Origin: Clostridium tertium
GTDB taxonomy: Bacteria; Bacillota; Clostridia; Clostridiales; Clostridiaceae
Length of the DNA: 64,000 nt
NCBI RefSeq assembly: GCF_017873245.1
Contig: NZ_JAGGJY010000003.1
Span: forward strand, 124,001-188,000
Direction: 5' to 3'
The translations under genes were made by a program, and so were the position numbers. Below are positions 15,126 to 28,512 of this stretch, piece after piece. Each line of letters starts with the position of its first letter. Position 1 is the first letter of the stretch. The notes under the pieces are model-generated. The model was not told the origin of the DNA, did not search any database, and was given only the letters and a program-made list of their open reading frames with translations.

Positions 15126-16625
15126 TTACTCATCTTCAATCCCAAAGAAGCTAAGTACAGTAAAAATAATAAATGTTAATGAAATAATTATTAGATTTTT
15201 AGTTATAAACAAATCATTTAAAAATTTAGCTGTAAATAATTTAAGGATCATAAATATTAATACTGATAACAGTAAAAATATACTTATATTGCTTTTTGAT
15301 AAGGCTAGATATATGTGTTTTTGAACTTCTCTAAGATTTATAAATAAGCTTACACTAGAGGTTATAAATATAGTTATACCATACCCCATTATATTAACAC
15401 CTGGAAGACCAATAAATATAAATAGACAAATAAGCTCTAAGATTGATACGATTAGTGAGTTTTTAAGTATCACTCCTTGTTTATTTAATCCATTTAGTAT
15501 TCCAAACATAGTATTGGCAGTAAAGAAAATAGGAGCGCTTAATGATGCAATCTTTATATACTCGCCTAAGTCATCTCTACTGTAAAACATTTGACCTAAT
15601 GAATCAGGAATTATATTACAGATTATGGCTGTAGCAAGTCCAAGTAAAAATGCTAGTTTCATAACTTTCTTTATTCTTACAGTAGCATTATAGTAGTCAC
15701 CCCTGCTTAAGGTTTCTGATAAATCAGGAACGATAAGAGAATTAATAGATCCAATAACAATCATTGGAAATGTGACTATTGTTAATGCCATTCCAGTAAA
15801 TTTTCCTATCATTCCTAATGCTGTTACAGTATCAAAACCAGCAGAAGCTAATCTTCTAGGAACTAGTAAGGTAGATGCTGTACCAAATAGATTTCCAAGG
15901 AACCCATTAAGACATAATGGGAATGCGATTATAAAAACATTAAATAATAATTGTGAGGCTCTCTCTGGTTTATCAAATGATGGAGGAGCTTTTTTAGAAA
16001 TATTTTTATAATACACATACAATAATAATAAACTTTGTAGCTCTCCAATTGCTAAAGAAACATAAGCTAATGTTACCATAGATGTAATTGTTGTGGCTTT
16101 AAACATATAAATTAATAAAGCAATTGTGATAATACGCATAGCTTTTTCTAGAATGTCAATAAACGAAGGAACTACTATTTTAGAAACTCCATAAAAGTAA
16201 CCTTTTAATATATTAGATAAAGCTATGAATACCATTGCTGGACAGGTTATTCTTATAGCATTAACAGTTCTCATATCATGTATACCGTATTTACTTATGT
16301 AGGGAGCTAAAAAGAATACCATAATTCCTATAGCAATTGCCCATATTACATTAAAACTTGCAACTGTTCGTATAGTTTTACTTATGTTATTATATTGGCC
16401 TTTAGATTTATATATTGCAGATACTTGGGATATAGCTGCTATAATTCCAGCAGTCATTAAGCAGATAAAAAGATTGTATATAGGCATTACTAAGCCATAT
16501 AGTCCTATCCCAACAGGGCCTATAAGTTTTGATAAGTAAATTGAAAAAATAAATCCTAAAATCCCAGTGGTTATATTAGATGCTGTAAGAAGAAATGAGT
16601 TTCTTACAAAGCTATCCTTTTTCAA
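15126..16625 (-). CDS. spoVB: Stage V sporulation protein B
   Basis: A 499-aa MOP-superfamily membrane protein with about 14 transmembrane segments. The N-terminus (SFLLTASNITTGILGFIFSIYLSKLIGPVGIGLYGLVMPIYNLF, here only outlined) and length match SpoVB, required for spore cortex peptidoglycan synthesis, probably as a lipid II flippase. The start is TTG at 16623-16625 behind GGGGGTGAT. It is monocistronic and convergent with the sigma/DUF4179 pair. A second, more distant MOP protein lies at 11247-12866. Confidence 0.88.
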   Translation of the reverse strand: MKKDSFVRNSFLLTASNITTGILGFIFSIYLSKLIGPVGIGLYGLVMPIYNLFICLMTAGIIAAISQVSAIYKSKGQYNNISKTIRTVASFNVIWAIAIGIMVFFLAPYISKYGIHDMRTVNAIRITCPAMVFIALSNILKGYFYGVSKIVVPSFIDILEKAMRIITIALLIYMFKATTITSMVTLAYVSLAIGELQSLLLLYVYYKNISKKAPPSFDKPERASQLLFNVFIIAFPLCLNGFLGNLFGTASTLLVPRRLASAGFDTVTALGMIGKFTGMALTIVTFPMIVIGSINSLIVPDLSETLSRGDYYNATVRIKKVMKLAFLLGLATAIICNIIPDSLGQMFYSRDDLGEYIKIASLSAPIFFTANTMFGILNGLNKQGVILKNSLIVSILELICLFIFIGLPGVNIMGYGITIFITSSVSLFINLREVQKHIYLALSKSNISIFLLLSVLIFMILKLFTAKFLNDLFITKNLIIISLTFIIFTVLSFFGIEDE

Positions 16626-16798
16626 AGTTTATCACCCCCAATCAGTACATTTATATCTATTCCTCAATAAAAGGAAATATGACTCTGCTAAATATTAAGA
16701 AAATAAATAGTTAAAGGAAAAATTAAATTATTTTAAAAGTAATAATTTATGTATTTCAAAATATAAATTAAACATAAATAGAAAATAAGGGGGAGCGC

Positions 16799-18091
16799 AT
16801 GAAGAGGTTTATTAAATTTTTGCTTGTTTCAATTATAGTAGTGACTATCGCCTTTGGAATTTTTAAGGTTACAAATAAATATGATTTAGATATTTTAAAT
16901 AAAAATATAGATTGGTCAATAAGCCTTAAAGGGTGTGAAGGAGCTAAAAGTTTTGCTTTTGATGAAGAAGGTAATTTATATTTAGCATTTGAAGATACAA
17001 TTAGAGTACTTAATAAGGATGGAAATGATGAACTTATAATAAGGGAAAGTAAATTTAATATTTTAGATATACTGTATTATAATAAAAAGTTATACATAGC
17101 CACAGATAATAGGATATTAGAATACAACTTAGATGCAAAATCTTATAAGGAGCTTATAACTGATATACCTAATAATGGTATGAACAAGAAAGTGAATTTA
17201 CTTTTAAATAATGATAAATTATATTTTTCTGTTGGAAGTAATACTAACTCAGGTGTAGTTAATTCAAAAGGTGAAGCATTTGATATTGCAACTAGTCCAT
17301 GGATTTTAACAGGAAATAATTATGGAGATGGGAAAACTGGTGCTTTTTCTCCCTATTCAGTAAGTAATGAGTTAGGGGAAAAGGTAGAATCTCAAAAAAT
17401 AGGTAATGCCGCTATATTATCTTATGATATTAGAACCGAAGAAGTAAAATTATATGCTCATGGAATAAGAAATATAAATGGATGGGATACAGATAATGAA
17501 GGGAAAATTAAGGCAATAGTTGGAGGAATGGAAGATTTACCTCCTAGAAATATAAAGGATGATAAGGACTATATATATAATCTTCAAGAAGAAAATTGGT
17601 ATGGATGGCCTGATTATAGTGGTGGAGATCCTATAACATCTCCAAGATTTACAGATTCAGTAAGACAAGAATTTTTAATAAAGAATCATCCAGATAAAAA
17701 TCCAAGTGCTCCGATATATCAAGATAATGATGTTTCATCATTACAAGGATTAGCCATAGATAAGGATGGAATATGCTTTGAAAAGAATACTATTGTCTTT
17801 GGAAATAATAAAAAAGGATTTATTTATGCATTAAGCAAGGATGGAGTAGCAAGAGATTTAGTAGATTTAGGAGATAAGAGTAAGATAGAGAAAATATTAT
17901 TTTATAAAGATAGTTTTTATATTTTAGACAGTAAACTTGGATGTTTATATAATCTTGAGTACAATAAGGCTGGAAAATTATTTAGGCTTCCGAAGATATT
18001 CTGGATTTTTTCTATAGTATTTATTATAGTGATAATTATATGTGTATTAATAAATAATAAAAGTAAAAATGTAAAAATTAATAGTAAATAA
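16799..18091 (+). CDS. Membrane-anchored beta-propeller protein (sorbosone dehydrogenase-like)
   Basis: A 430-aa protein with an N-terminal membrane helix (about 5-24, no signal peptidase or lipobox site), a beta-propeller region (about 40-385) and a second helix near 398-418 followed by a Lys/Asn-rich tail. The propeller has NHL/SGL-like strands (SFAFDEEGNLYLAF) and the NWYGWPDYSGGD segment characteristic of the glucose/sorbosone dehydrogenase family. Some catalytic features of PQQ enzymes cannot be confirmed, and clostridia are not known for PQQ use, so it may be a non-enzymatic surface propeller. Predicted topology puts the propeller outside with both ends in the cytosol. It is monocistronic. 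GGGGGAG ribosome site. Confidence 0.7.
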   Translation: MKRFIKFLLVSIIVVTIAFGIFKVTNKYDLDILNKNIDWSISLKGCEGAKSFAFDEEGNLYLAFEDTIRVLNKDGNDELIIRESKFNILDILYYNKKLYIATDNRILEYNLDAKSYKELITDIPNNGMNKKVNLLLNNDKLYFSVGSNTNSGVVNSKGEAFDIATSPWILTGNNYGDGKTGAFSPYSVSNELGEKVESQKIGNAAILSYDIRTEEVKLYAHGIRNINGWDTDNEGKIKAIVGGMEDLPPRNIKDDKDYIYNLQEENWYGWPDYSGGDPITSPRFTDSVRQEFLIKNHPDKNPSAPIYQDNDVSSLQGLAIDKDGICFEKNTIVFGNNKKGFIYALSKDGVARDLVDLGDKSKIEKILFYKDSFYILDSKLGCLYNLEYNKAGKLFRLPKIFWIFSIVFIIVIIICVLINNKSKNVKINSK

Positions 18092-18100
18092 TTATAAGTA

Positions 18101-18172
18101 AAGAAGAGAAAGTCTTAAAAGATATATAGGTATACTCTATTTATATATTTTAAAGAAATCTCTTCTTTTTTA
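18101..18172 (+). terminator. Long composite terminator hairpin
   Basis: Outer arms AAGAAGAGA (18101-18109) and TCTCTTCTT (18159-18167) with an inner AU-rich stem (TCTTAAAA-TATATA with TATATA-TTTTAAAGA) and a following T-run. Confidence 0.7.
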
Positions 18173-18247
18173 TTAAATTTATTAATAAATTATGGAAGTG
18201 ATAAATATAAATATAATATAACTTATGTAATTAGGAGGTAAGGTGAG

Positions 18248-18745
18248 ATGGGAAAAACTATAGTACTTAATTTATCAGATGTAAAGCTAAATGGAGATAT
18301 ACTAGATGTTGGGGAGAGTTTTGGTGTTATTTACAATATATCAAAAGATGTAATGGATGAAATTTCAGTGGATTATGTGGGAGTAGATAATTCAAGTATT
18401 ATTCTTAATGAAGAAGAATATGATACTTGCACAATGTTTTTTCATCTAAGTAAAATGTGGAATAATTATAGTAGATTAAAGCTGATTGAAGAGGTGACAA
18501 AGTACATTAAAGTTGGTGGAGAAATATTTATATGGGACATAAATAAAGAAGTGAAGGATATGATTAATAATAAAATAATGGCAGTATTACCTTCAGGTAA
18601 AGTAAGAGAATTTGAATTTAAAAATTTAAATCCAATAATAAAGTCAAATATAGAGGATAATAAAAAATTACTTGAAAAATACTATAAAATAGAAGAAACT
18701 AAATTATGGGAGGATATACATTTTATAAAAGGTATAAAACTTTAA
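18248..18745 (+). CDS. Divergent methyltransferase-like protein
   Basis: A 165-aa protein with weak class I SAM-methyltransferase features: ILDVGESFGVIYNI resembles motif I, VDYVGVDNSS resembles motif II, and VGGEIFIWDINKE occupies the motif III-IV position. It is shorter than most such enzymes (about 200 aa or more), so activity is uncertain. It is followed after 22 nt by a radical SAM gene, suggesting a shared, unknown pathway. AGGAGG ribosome site. Confidence 0.6.
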   Translation: MGKTIVLNLSDVKLNGDILDVGESFGVIYNISKDVMDEISVDYVGVDNSSIILNEEEYDTCTMFFHLSKMWNNYSRLKLIEEVTKYIKVGGEIFIWDINKEVKDMINNKIMAVLPSGKVREFEFKNLNPIIKSNIEDNKKLLEKYYKIEETKLWEDIHFIKGIKL

Positions 18746-18767
18746 TATTGAAAGGAAGAAGATACGT

Positions 18768-20453
18768 ATGAAAATTTTGCTTACAGCTATAAATTCTAAA
18801 TTTGTACACAGTAATTTAGCTGTTAGATACTTAAGGGCCTTTACTAAAGATATGAATTATGATTGTAAGATTAGAGAGTTTTCTATTAATGATAGAGATG
18901 AAAAAATATTAGAAGAAATAATAAAAGAAAGGCCGAATGTAGTGGCCTTTTCAACTTACATCTGGAATATAGAAATAATAAAAAGACTTTCTAATCTTAT
19001 AAAACTAGTAGATGAAGACATAGAGATATTGTATGGAGGTCCAGAAGTATCTTATGATAGTAAAAACATATTAAAAGAATTAAATGGAGAATATATCATT
19101 GAAGGAGAAGGAGAAAAAACATATAGAGAGTTTGTGGAATATAAATTAGGAGAAAGAGAAATAAACTCAATAAGAAGTTTATATTACAAAGCTGATGGTG
19201 AAGTAATATCAAATGGAAAAAGGCCTCTTATGAATATGAATGAATTAATATTTCCCTATGAAGAAGATGAAAATTTAGATAATAAGATAGTATATTATGA
19301 GGCTTCAAGAGGGTGTCCTTTTAATTGTAAATATTGTTTATCATCAACGACTCATGGAGTTAGATTCTTGGATATAGATAGAGTAAAGCAAGAATTAAAA
19401 TATTTTATAGATAAGGAAGTTAGACTTGTAAAGTTTGTAGACAGAACTTTTAATTGTAATCATAAATTTACCATGGCTATTTGGGAGTTTCTTATTAATC
19501 AAGATACTAAAACTCAATTTCATTTTGAGATATCAGCGGATATATTAAAAAAATCTGAACTTGAACTATTAAGAAAAGCACCAAAGGATAGATTCCAATT
19601 TGAAGTTGGAGTACAAACTACAAATGATGATGTATTAAATAGAATAAATAGATTTGTAAATTTTAGCGATATAAAAGAAAAAGTAGAAGAACTTATTCAA
19701 ATTAGAAATATAAAACAACATCTTGATTTAATAGCAGGACTTCCAGGAGAAGATTATAATTCATTCAAAAACTCATTTAATGATGTTTATAGTATAAGCC
19801 CAGAAGAAATTCAATTAGGATTTTTAAAGCTTTTAAGAGGATCATCAATGAGGGAAGAAGCAGAAGAGTATGAAATGAAATACTCGCCATATCCGCCATA
19901 TGAAATACTGAAAACTAAAGATATAAGTTATGATGAATTAATAAAGCTTAAGAAAGTGGAAGAAATGGTCGATAAATACTATAACTCCCAAAAGTTTGAT
20001 AACATAATAAAATATTTAGTAAACAAGTTTGATACACCTTTTGATTTTTACTATACTTTAGGGACATATTTTGACTCTAAAGGATATTTTGATAGAAACA
20101 TAGGAAATAGTGAGTATTATAGAGTATTTTTAGATTTTAATATGGAAATATTAAAAGGAGATAACTCTATATTAAAAGAAATATTAAAATTTGATTATCT
20201 TAGATTTAATAAAAAAAGGGGAATGCCAGAGTTTATACAAAGTAATTTAGATAAAGATGAGGAGCTAAAAATAAAAGATCAATTTAAAGGTGTATATTCT
20301 TTTAAAGATTATCATCTAGAAATATTTGATATAAACATAAGTAAATTTATAAAAAATTCTACTGTAGTTAAAGAAAAGGATTATTACTTATTTGGTCATG
20401 GAGGTGATATAGTACATATTACAGATAAAAAACAGAAATTTAAGAAAATATAA
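18768..20453 (+). CDS. B12-binding-domain radical SAM protein (DUF4080)
   Basis: A 561-aa protein with a B12-binding-like Rossmann domain (about 1-140, including VVAFSTYIWN and YGGPEVS), then a radical SAM core with CPFNCKYC (CxxxCxxC, ligating the [4Fe-4S] cluster and SAM) and the family motif LIAGLPGED. The C-terminal 170 residues match the DUF4080 region. The canonical His-on cobalamin-binding DxHxxG motif is not evident, so cobalamin use is uncertain. Substrate is unknown. AAGGAAG ribosome site; probably cotranscribed with the preceding methyltransferase-like gene. Confidence 0.85.
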   Translation: MKILLTAINSKFVHSNLAVRYLRAFTKDMNYDCKIREFSINDRDEKILEEIIKERPNVVAFSTYIWNIEIIKRLSNLIKLVDEDIEILYGGPEVSYDSKNILKELNGEYIIEGEGEKTYREFVEYKLGEREINSIRSLYYKADGEVISNGKRPLMNMNELIFPYEEDENLDNKIVYYEASRGCPFNCKYCLSSTTHGVRFLDIDRVKQELKYFIDKEVRLVKFVDRTFNCNHKFTMAIWEFLINQDTKTQFHFEISADILKKSELELLRKAPKDRFQFEVGVQTTNDDVLNRINRFVNFSDIKEKVEELIQIRNIKQHLDLIAGLPGEDYNSFKNSFNDVYSISPEEIQLGFLKLLRGSSMREEAEEYEMKYSPYPPYEILKTKDISYDELIKLKKVEEMVDKYYNSQKFDNIIKYLVNKFDTPFDFYYTLGTYFDSKGYFDRNIGNSEYYRVFLDFNMEILKGDNSILKEILKFDYLRFNKKRGMPEFIQSNLDKDEELKIKDQFKGVYSFKDYHLEIFDINISKFIKNSTVVKEKDYYLFGHGGDIVHITDKKQKFKKI

Positions 20454-20532
20454 AATTTATATTAAACAAGCAAGAAAACATTTACAATAGTTGAAAAATT
20501 ATGTTTGTTTCTCCAAATCAAGATTAAAGATA

Positions 20533-20560
20533 TTGAAAAAAACGTCAAGCGGTGTATAAT
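20533..20560 (+). promoter_or_regulatory. Sigma-A promoter of the V-ATPase operon
   Basis: TTGAAA (20533-20538), 16-bp spacer, TATAAT (20555-20560), leaving an approximately 75-nt leader before the first operon gene. Confidence 0.7.
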
Positions 20561-20641
20561 GGAAGATATGAAAGAGTAATTAATACTATATAAAGTATTA
20601 ATTTCTATATTATTATTTACAATAATAAAGGTGGTGAGATT

Positions 20642-20954
20642 TTGGCATTAGAAGCAATAAATGAAATTAAAAAGGCTGAAGAGAAAGCTGAAGAGCTAAT
20701 TCAAGAAGCTATGAATAACTCAAAAGAAATAGTAAAAAATGCAAGCATTCAAGCAGAAGAGGAGTATAGTAAAACTCTAAGTGAAGCAAACTCAAAAAAA
20801 GCACAAATTATAGCTAAAGCAGAAGAGGAAGGAAATTCAGAAGCAAAGCCTATATTAGAAAAAGGTGAAAAAGAAGTAGCAAGCATTAAAAATATTTCTG
20901 AAGAGAAAAAGAATAATGCTATTAATTTAATCGTTGAGAGGATAGTGAAGATTC

Positions 20955-20968
<14 letters not shown>
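20642..20968 (+). CDS. ntpF: V-type ATP synthase peripheral-stalk subunit (NtpF/AhaH-like)
   Basis: A 108-aa, almost entirely helical, Ala/Glu/Lys-rich protein that forms a coiled coil. It is the first gene of an operon in the order F-I-K-E-C-G-A-B-D known from Enterococcus hirae ntp. It pairs with the E subunit to form the peripheral stalk linking V1 to subunit I. The TTG start follows AAGGTGG. Its end overlaps ntpI by 14 nt. Naming of this subunit (F, G or H) differs between databases. Confidence 0.85.
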
Positions 20969-23409
<2,441 letters not shown>

Positions 23410-23427
23410 GATTGGAGAGAATAGGCT

Positions 23428-24018
23428 ATGGCAAGTGTAAATAATCTGACTTCTAAGATCCTTAGGGATGCTGAAGATAGAAAGGAAAGTATTTTAGCTT
23501 CTGCTGAAGAAGAGAAAAATAATATTCTTTCAAAGAAAATAGCTAAAGCCAAAGAACTTGAAAAGGAAATTATACAAAAGGCTGAGCTTGAAGCTAAAAC
23601 TAAGAAAGAAAGAATTCTATCTTCTGCTTCGCTTAAGGTTAGAAACAATAAGTTATCTGCAAAGCAAGAAGTTATAAAAGAAGTATTTGAAAAAAGTATA
23701 GATATGTTAGCAACTATATCTGGAGATGATTTTTTAAGATTTATAAAAAATTCAATACTTTCTCTAGGTGAAATAGGAGAGCAAACATTAATTTTAAATA
23801 AAGAAGGAATGGAAGTAGTAGATCTTACTTTTATTTATGATTTAAATCAATCATTAGGAGATAAAGGAAACATTAAGTTAAGTCCTAATACTGGAAATTT
23901 TAAAGGTGGATTTATTCTTGAAAGTAATGGTATAGAAATCAATAACACATATGAAGCTTTAGTAAGTTCATTAAAAGATGAATTGGAGTTTGAAGTAGCA
24001 AGAGTGTTGTTTAATTAA
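23428..24018 (+). CDS. ntpE: V-type ATP synthase subunit E
   Basis: A 196-aa peripheral-stalk subunit. An N-terminal coiled coil (about 1-85, rich in Lys, Glu and Ala with periodic hydrophobics) precedes a globular C-terminal domain (about 90-196, including GGFILESNGIEINNTYEA) that binds the top of V1. Located between ntpK and ntpC with short spacing. Confidence 0.9.
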   Translation: MASVNNLTSKILRDAEDRKESILASAEEEKNNILSKKIAKAKELEKEIIQKAELEAKTKKERILSSASLKVRNNKLSAKQEVIKEVFEKSIDMLATISGDDFLRFIKNSILSLGEIGEQTLILNKEGMEVVDLTFIYDLNQSLGDKGNIKLSPNTGNFKGGFILESNGIEINNTYEALVSSLKDELEFEVARVLFN

Positions 24019-24030
24019 GGAGGGTAAGAG

Positions 24031-25032
24031 ATGGATGTAATGAAATTTACCCAAGCTGTATCAAGAATATGGGTTTTAGAAACTAGACTTCTTGATAAGC
24101 CTAAAATTGATAGAATGATAGAAGCTCCATCAGCAAATGAAGTACTAAGAATATTAAATGAAACAGAGTATTCAAATGTTTCAGCTAATGTAAAGAGACC
24201 AGAAGATTATGAAGAAATATTAACAGCAGAATTAAAAAGGGTATATGAACTAGTCTACGAAATAAGCCCTGTAAAAGATGTTGTGAAGTTAATGAGTTTA
24301 AAATATGACTATCATAATATAAAGGTACTTCTAAAGGGAAAAGTATTAGGTAAGGATTTATCTTCAATGCTTATACAATTAGGTAGTCTAGATTTACAGG
24401 AAATTAAACGTAAGATAGATGGAGATAATTTTAAAAGCTTAAACGGAAACCTTGGAAAAGGAGTTCAAGAAGCAATGAAATCTTTTGAGGAAACTAAAGA
24501 TCCTCAAAAGATAGATATAATAATAGATAAATATATGTATAAAGAGTTAGTAGATATAAAGAAGTCATTGAATTATAAATTCATAGATAATTTAGTAAAA
24601 GCTATGATAGATTCTACTAACATAAGAACTTTACTTAGAATAAAGAAGCAAAATAAAGGAAGAGATTTCGCTGGGGAAGTTATAGTTAATGGTGGAGAAA
24701 TAGATAGTAGCAAGCTTATAGCTTTACTAAATGAATCCCCAGAAAACATAATGGCTAAATTACAAAGTACGATTTATTCTGACTTAATAAAAGAAGGATT
24801 TGAGAGTTATATCGCTACAGAATCTGCAAGTCTTTTAGAAAAGTTAAGTGATAATTATATCATGGAGTTAATGAAAAATTCTAAGTTAGTTACATTTGGA
24901 CCAGAAAAAATACTATCTTATATTTATGCTAAAGAAACAGAGATAAAAGTAATAAGAATTATAATGGTTGGCAAGCTTAATAATATTGCTGAGGAAGTAA
25001 TAAGAGAAAGGTTGCGTGATATATATGCATAA
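24031..25032 (+). CDS. ntpC: V-type ATP synthase subunit C (d-like)
   Basis: A 333-aa all-helical subunit that couples the central shaft to the rotor ring. It has the internally repeated helical architecture and length of NtpC/AtpC. Features include the [10 protein letters not shown] segment and the C-terminal [15 protein letters not shown] stretch, both typical. GGAGGG ribosome site. Its end overlaps the start of ntpG. Confidence 0.92.
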   Translation: MDVMKFTQAVSRIWVLETRLLDKPKIDRMIEAPSANEVLRILNETEYSNVSANVKRPEDYEEILTAELKRVYELVYEISPVKDVVKLMSLKYDYHNIKVLLKGKVLGKDLSSMLIQLGSLDLQEIKRKIDGDNFKSLNGNLGKGVQEAMKSFEETKDPQKIDIIIDKYMYKELVDIKKSLNYKFIDNLVKAMIDSTNIRTLLRIKKQNKGRDFAGEVIVNGGEIDSSKLIALLNESPENIMAKLQSTIYSDLIKEGFESYIATESASLLEKLSDNYIMELMKNSKLVTFGPEKILSYIYAKETEIKVIRIIMVGKLNNIAEEVIRERLRDIYA

Positions 25033-25336
25033 GAAAATAGGTGTTGTTGGCGATAAGGATTCGGTTTTAGCTTTCAAAGCTTTAGGAATAGATGTATTCC
25101 CAGTAGTTGAAGCTGATGAAGCAAGAAAAGCAGTTGATAGCTGTGCAAGAAATGACTACGCAGTAATTTTTGTAACAGAGCAAATAGCACAACATATTCA
25201 AGAAACGATAGCACGTTACAATGAACAAGTACTTCCGGCTGTAATATTAATTCCAAGTAATCAAGGTTCATTAAATATTGGACTAAAGAGAATTAGTGAT
25301 AGTGTGGAAAAAGCTGTTGGCGTTAATATTTTATAG
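25025..25336 (+). CDS. ntpG: V-type ATP synthase central-shaft subunit F (NtpG)
   Basis: A 103-aa subunit (start ATG at 25025) with a CheY-like Rossmann fold: [18 protein letters not shown] at the N-terminus and [12 protein letters not shown] later, close to E. hirae NtpG. It attaches to subunit D in the central shaft. A GTG at 25016 could give three more residues; the ATG fits family N-termini better. It overlaps ntpC by 8 nt. Confidence 0.88.
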   Translation: MHKKIGVVGDKDSVLAFKALGIDVFPVVEADEARKAVDSCARNDYAVIFVTEQIAQHIQETIARYNEQVLPAVILIPSNQGSLNIGLKRISDSVEKAVGVNIL

Positions 25337-25353
25337 GAAGGTAGGTTATTGAT

Positions 25354-27135
25354 TTGAAGACCGGAAAGATAATTAAGGTTGCAGGTCCTTTAGTTGTTGC
25401 TGAAGGAATGGAAGAAGCAAATATATTCGACATGGTTAAGGTTGGAGAAAAAGGTCTTATCGGAGAAATCATAGAAATGAGAAATGATAAGGCATCTATC
25501 CAAGTTTACGAAGAAACTACAGGAATAGGACCAGGGGACCCAGTTGTTACAACTGGAGAGCCATTAAGTATAGAATTAGGACCAGGACTTATAGAATCAA
25601 TGTTCGATGGTATCCAAAGACCACTTGATGCATTTGCTAAAGCAGCAAATTCACCATTTTTAAAAAAGGGTGTAGCAGTTAAGTCATTAAATAGAGAAAG
25701 ACTTTGGAAATTTGAACCTACAGCAAAGGTAGGAGATGTAGTTGAAGCTGGAGATATAATAGGAACAGTTCAAGAAACTACAGTAGTACTTCATAAGATA
25801 ATGGTTCCTTATGGGGTAAAGGGTACAATAAAAGAAATTAAATCTGGAGAATTTACAATAGTTGATACTGTATGTGTAGTAGAAACTGAAAAAGGTGATA
25901 AGGAATTAACATTAATGCAAAAATGGCCAGCAAGAAAAGGTAGACCATATGCAAGAAAGTTAAAACCAGATGCCCCAATGACTACAGGTCAAAGAGTTAT
26001 AGATACATTCTTCCCAGTTGCTAAGGGTGGAGCAGCAGCAGTTCCAGGTCCGTTTGGAGCAGGTAAAACAGTTGTTCAACACCAAGTGGCTAAATGGGGA
26101 GATACTGAAATAGTTGTATATGTTGGTTGTGGTGAACGTGGAAACGAAATGACAGATGTTCTTAATGAATTCCCAGAACTTAAAGATCCTAAGACTGGTG
26201 AAAGCTTAATGAAGAGAACAGTTCTTATAGCCAATACATCAAACATGCCAGTTGCAGCTAGAGAAGCTTGTATATATACAGGAATAACAATTGCAGAATA
26301 TTTCAGAGATATGGGATATTCTGTTTCAATAATGGCAGATTCAACTTCAAGATGGGCAGAAGCTTTAAGAGAAATGTCCGGTAGACTTGAAGAAATGCCA
26401 GGTGATGAAGGTTATCCAGCATACCTTGGATCAAGACTTGCAGATTATTATGAAAGAGCAGGTAAGGTTATTTGTTTAGGTAATGATGGTAGAGAAGGAG
26501 CTGTAACAGCAATAGGAGCAGTTTCACCTCCAGGAGGAGACCTTTCGGAGCCAGTTACACAATCTACATTAAGAATAGTTAAAGTTTTCTGGGGACTAGA
26601 TGCTCAACTTGCATATAAGAGACATTTCCCATCAATTAACTGGTTAAATTCATATTCATTATATGCAGACACTATAGATGAGTGGATGAATAATGAAGTT
26701 GCATCAGATTGGGCAACTTTAAGACAAGAAGCAATGACTTTACTTCAAGAGGAATCAGGACTTCAAGAAATAGTAAGTCTTGTTGGTATAGATGCTTTAT
26801 CAGAAGTAGATAGATTAAAACTTGAAGTTTCAAAATCAATAAGAGAAGATTACCTTCAACAAAATGCATTCCATGAAGTTGATACATATGCTTCATTAGA
26901 TAAGCAATATAAGATGTTAAAGTTAATTCTTCTATTTAGAAAAGAAGCAGAAAGAGCATTAAAAGCAGGTATTTACTTAAATGAGATTTTAGGCTTAAGT
27001 GAAGTTAGAGATAAAATTGCAAGAAGTAAATATATTCATGAAGATAATATAAATAAGATAGATGAAATAGAAGTAGAATTAAAAGCTGCTATAGATGCAT
27101 TAATCAACGAAAAGGGAGGGGTTCTAAATGCTTAA
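25354..27135 (+). CDS. ntpA: V-type ATP synthase catalytic subunit A
   Basis: A 593-aa nucleotide-hydrolysing subunit. It has a beta-barrel N-domain, the A-type non-homologous insert (about 115-190), Walker A in GPFGAGKTV, the arm with GCGERGNEM, and [24 protein letters not shown] around the Walker B and catalytic region. The C-terminus is helical. Length is standard. The start is TTG behind GGAAGGTAGG. It overlaps ntpB by 8 nt, indicating coupled translation. Confidence 0.96.
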   Translation: MKTGKIIKVAGPLVVAEGMEEANIFDMVKVGEKGLIGEIIEMRNDKASIQVYEETTGIGPGDPVVTTGEPLSIELGPGLIESMFDGIQRPLDAFAKAANSPFLKKGVAVKSLNRERLWKFEPTAKVGDVVEAGDIIGTVQETTVVLHKIMVPYGVKGTIKEIKSGEFTIVDTVCVVETEKGDKELTLMQKWPARKGRPYARKLKPDAPMTTGQRVIDTFFPVAKGGAAAVPGPFGAGKTVVQHQVAKWGDTEIVVYVGCGERGNEMTDVLNEFPELKDPKTGESLMKRTVLIANTSNMPVAAREACIYTGITIAEYFRDMGYSVSIMADSTSRWAEALREMSGRLEEMPGDEGYPAYLGSRLADYYERAGKVICLGNDGREGAVTAIGAVSPPGGDLSEPVTQSTLRIVKVFWGLDAQLAYKRHFPSINWLNSYSLYADTIDEWMNNEVASDWATLRQEAMTLLQEESGLQEIVSLVGIDALSEVDRLKLEVSKSIREDYLQQNAFHEVDTYASLDKQYKMLKLILLFRKEAERALKAGIYLNEILGLSEVRDKIARSKYIHEDNINKIDEIEVELKAAIDALINEKGGVLNA

Positions 27136-28510
27136 GGAATATAAAACAGTTACAGAAGTTGTAGGACCTTTGATGGTAGTTGAAGGTGTTGAAGGCGTTA
27201 AGTATGATGAACTAGTTGAAGTAGAGCTTCAAACTGGTGAAAAAAGAAGAGGTAGAGTTCTTGAAATAAATGGAACAAGAGCTATGGTTCAACTTTTTGA
27301 AGGTTCATCAGGAATAAACTTAAAGGAAACAAAAGCTAGATTCTTAGGAAGACCACTTGAACTTGGTGTTTCTGAAGATATGCTAGGAAGAATATTCGAT
27401 GGTATGGGACACCCAATTGATAATGGGCCTAATATAATTCCAGAAAAAAGATTAGATATAAATGGTGAAGCTATTAATCCAGTATCAAGAGATTATCCAT
27501 CAGAATTTATTCAAACTGGTATTTCAGCTATTGATGGACTTAATACATTAGTAAGAGGACAAAAGTTACCTGTTTTCTCAGCATCAGGACTTCCTCATGC
27601 ACAATTAGCTGCACAAATAGCAAGACAAGCGAGAGTTTTAAATTCAGATGCTAACTTTGCAGTTGTATTTGCTGCAATAGGTATTACATTCGAAGAATCA
27701 CAATTTTTCGTTGATGAATTTAATAAAACAGGTGCTATAGATAATTCAGTATTATTTATGAACCTTGCATCTGATCCAGCTATCGAAAGAATAGCAACTC
27801 CAAGAATGGCTCTTACTACAGCAGAATTCTTAGCTTATGAAAAAGGAATGCATGTACTTGTTATAATGACTGATATAACAAACTATGCAGAAGCATTAAG
27901 AGAAGTTTCAGCTGCTAGAAAAGAAGTTCCAGGTAGAAGAGGATATCCAGGATATCTATATACTGACCTTTCAACTTTATATGAAAGAGCAGGTAGACTT
28001 AGAGGAAGAGATGGGTCTATAACTCAAATTCCTATTTTAACAATGCCAGAAGAGGATAAGACACATCCAATTCCAGACTTAACTGGATATATAACAGAGG
28101 GACAAATAATTCTTTCAAGAGAGCTATATAAGAAAGGTATTATTCCTCCAATAGATGTATTACCATCACTTTCAAGACTTAAAGATAAAGGGATTGGTAA
28201 AAATAAGACTAGAGAAGATCATGCTGATACAATGAACCAATTATTCTCAGCTTATGCACAAGGTAAGCAAGCTAAAGAATTATCAGCAATCCTAGGGGAA
28301 TCAGCTTTATCAGATATAGATAAGCAATATGCTAAGTTTGCAGAAGCATTTGAAGAACAATATGTATCTCAAGGTTTTACAACAAACAGAAGTATAGAAG
28401 AAACATTACAATTAGGATGGAAGCTTTTAAAGATACTTCCAAGAACCGAGCTTAAGAGAATAAGAGATGAGTATCTTGAAAAGTATATGCCAAAGGGAGA
28501 TGAAGAATAG
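27128..28510 (+). CDS. ntpB: V-type ATP synthase regulatory subunit B
   Basis: A 460-aa non-catalytic nucleotide-binding-fold subunit that alternates with A in V1. It lacks a Walker A ([18 protein letters not shown] in that position) as expected, and has [26 protein letters not shown], which supplies the arginine finger region. Start overlaps the end of ntpA, with GGGAGGGG upstream. Confidence 0.96.
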   Translation: MLKEYKTVTEVVGPLMVVEGVEGVKYDELVEVELQTGEKRRGRVLEINGTRAMVQLFEGSSGINLKETKARFLGRPLELGVSEDMLGRIFDGMGHPIDNGPNIIPEKRLDINGEAINPVSRDYPSEFIQTGISAIDGLNTLVRGQKLPVFSASGLPHAQLAAQIARQARVLNSDANFAVVFAAIGITFEESQFFVDEFNKTGAIDNSVLFMNLASDPAIERIATPRMALTTAEFLAYEKGMHVLVIMTDITNYAEALREVSAARKEVPGRRGYPGYLYTDLSTLYERAGRLRGRDGSITQIPILTMPEEDKTHPIPDLTGYITEGQIILSRELYKKGIIPPIDVLPSLSRLKDKGIGKNKTREDHADTMNQLFSAYAQGKQAKELSAILGESALSDIDKQYAKFAEAFEEQYVSQGFTTNRSIEETLQLGWKLLKILPRTELKRIRDEYLEKYMPKGDEE

Positions 28511-28512
28511 CC

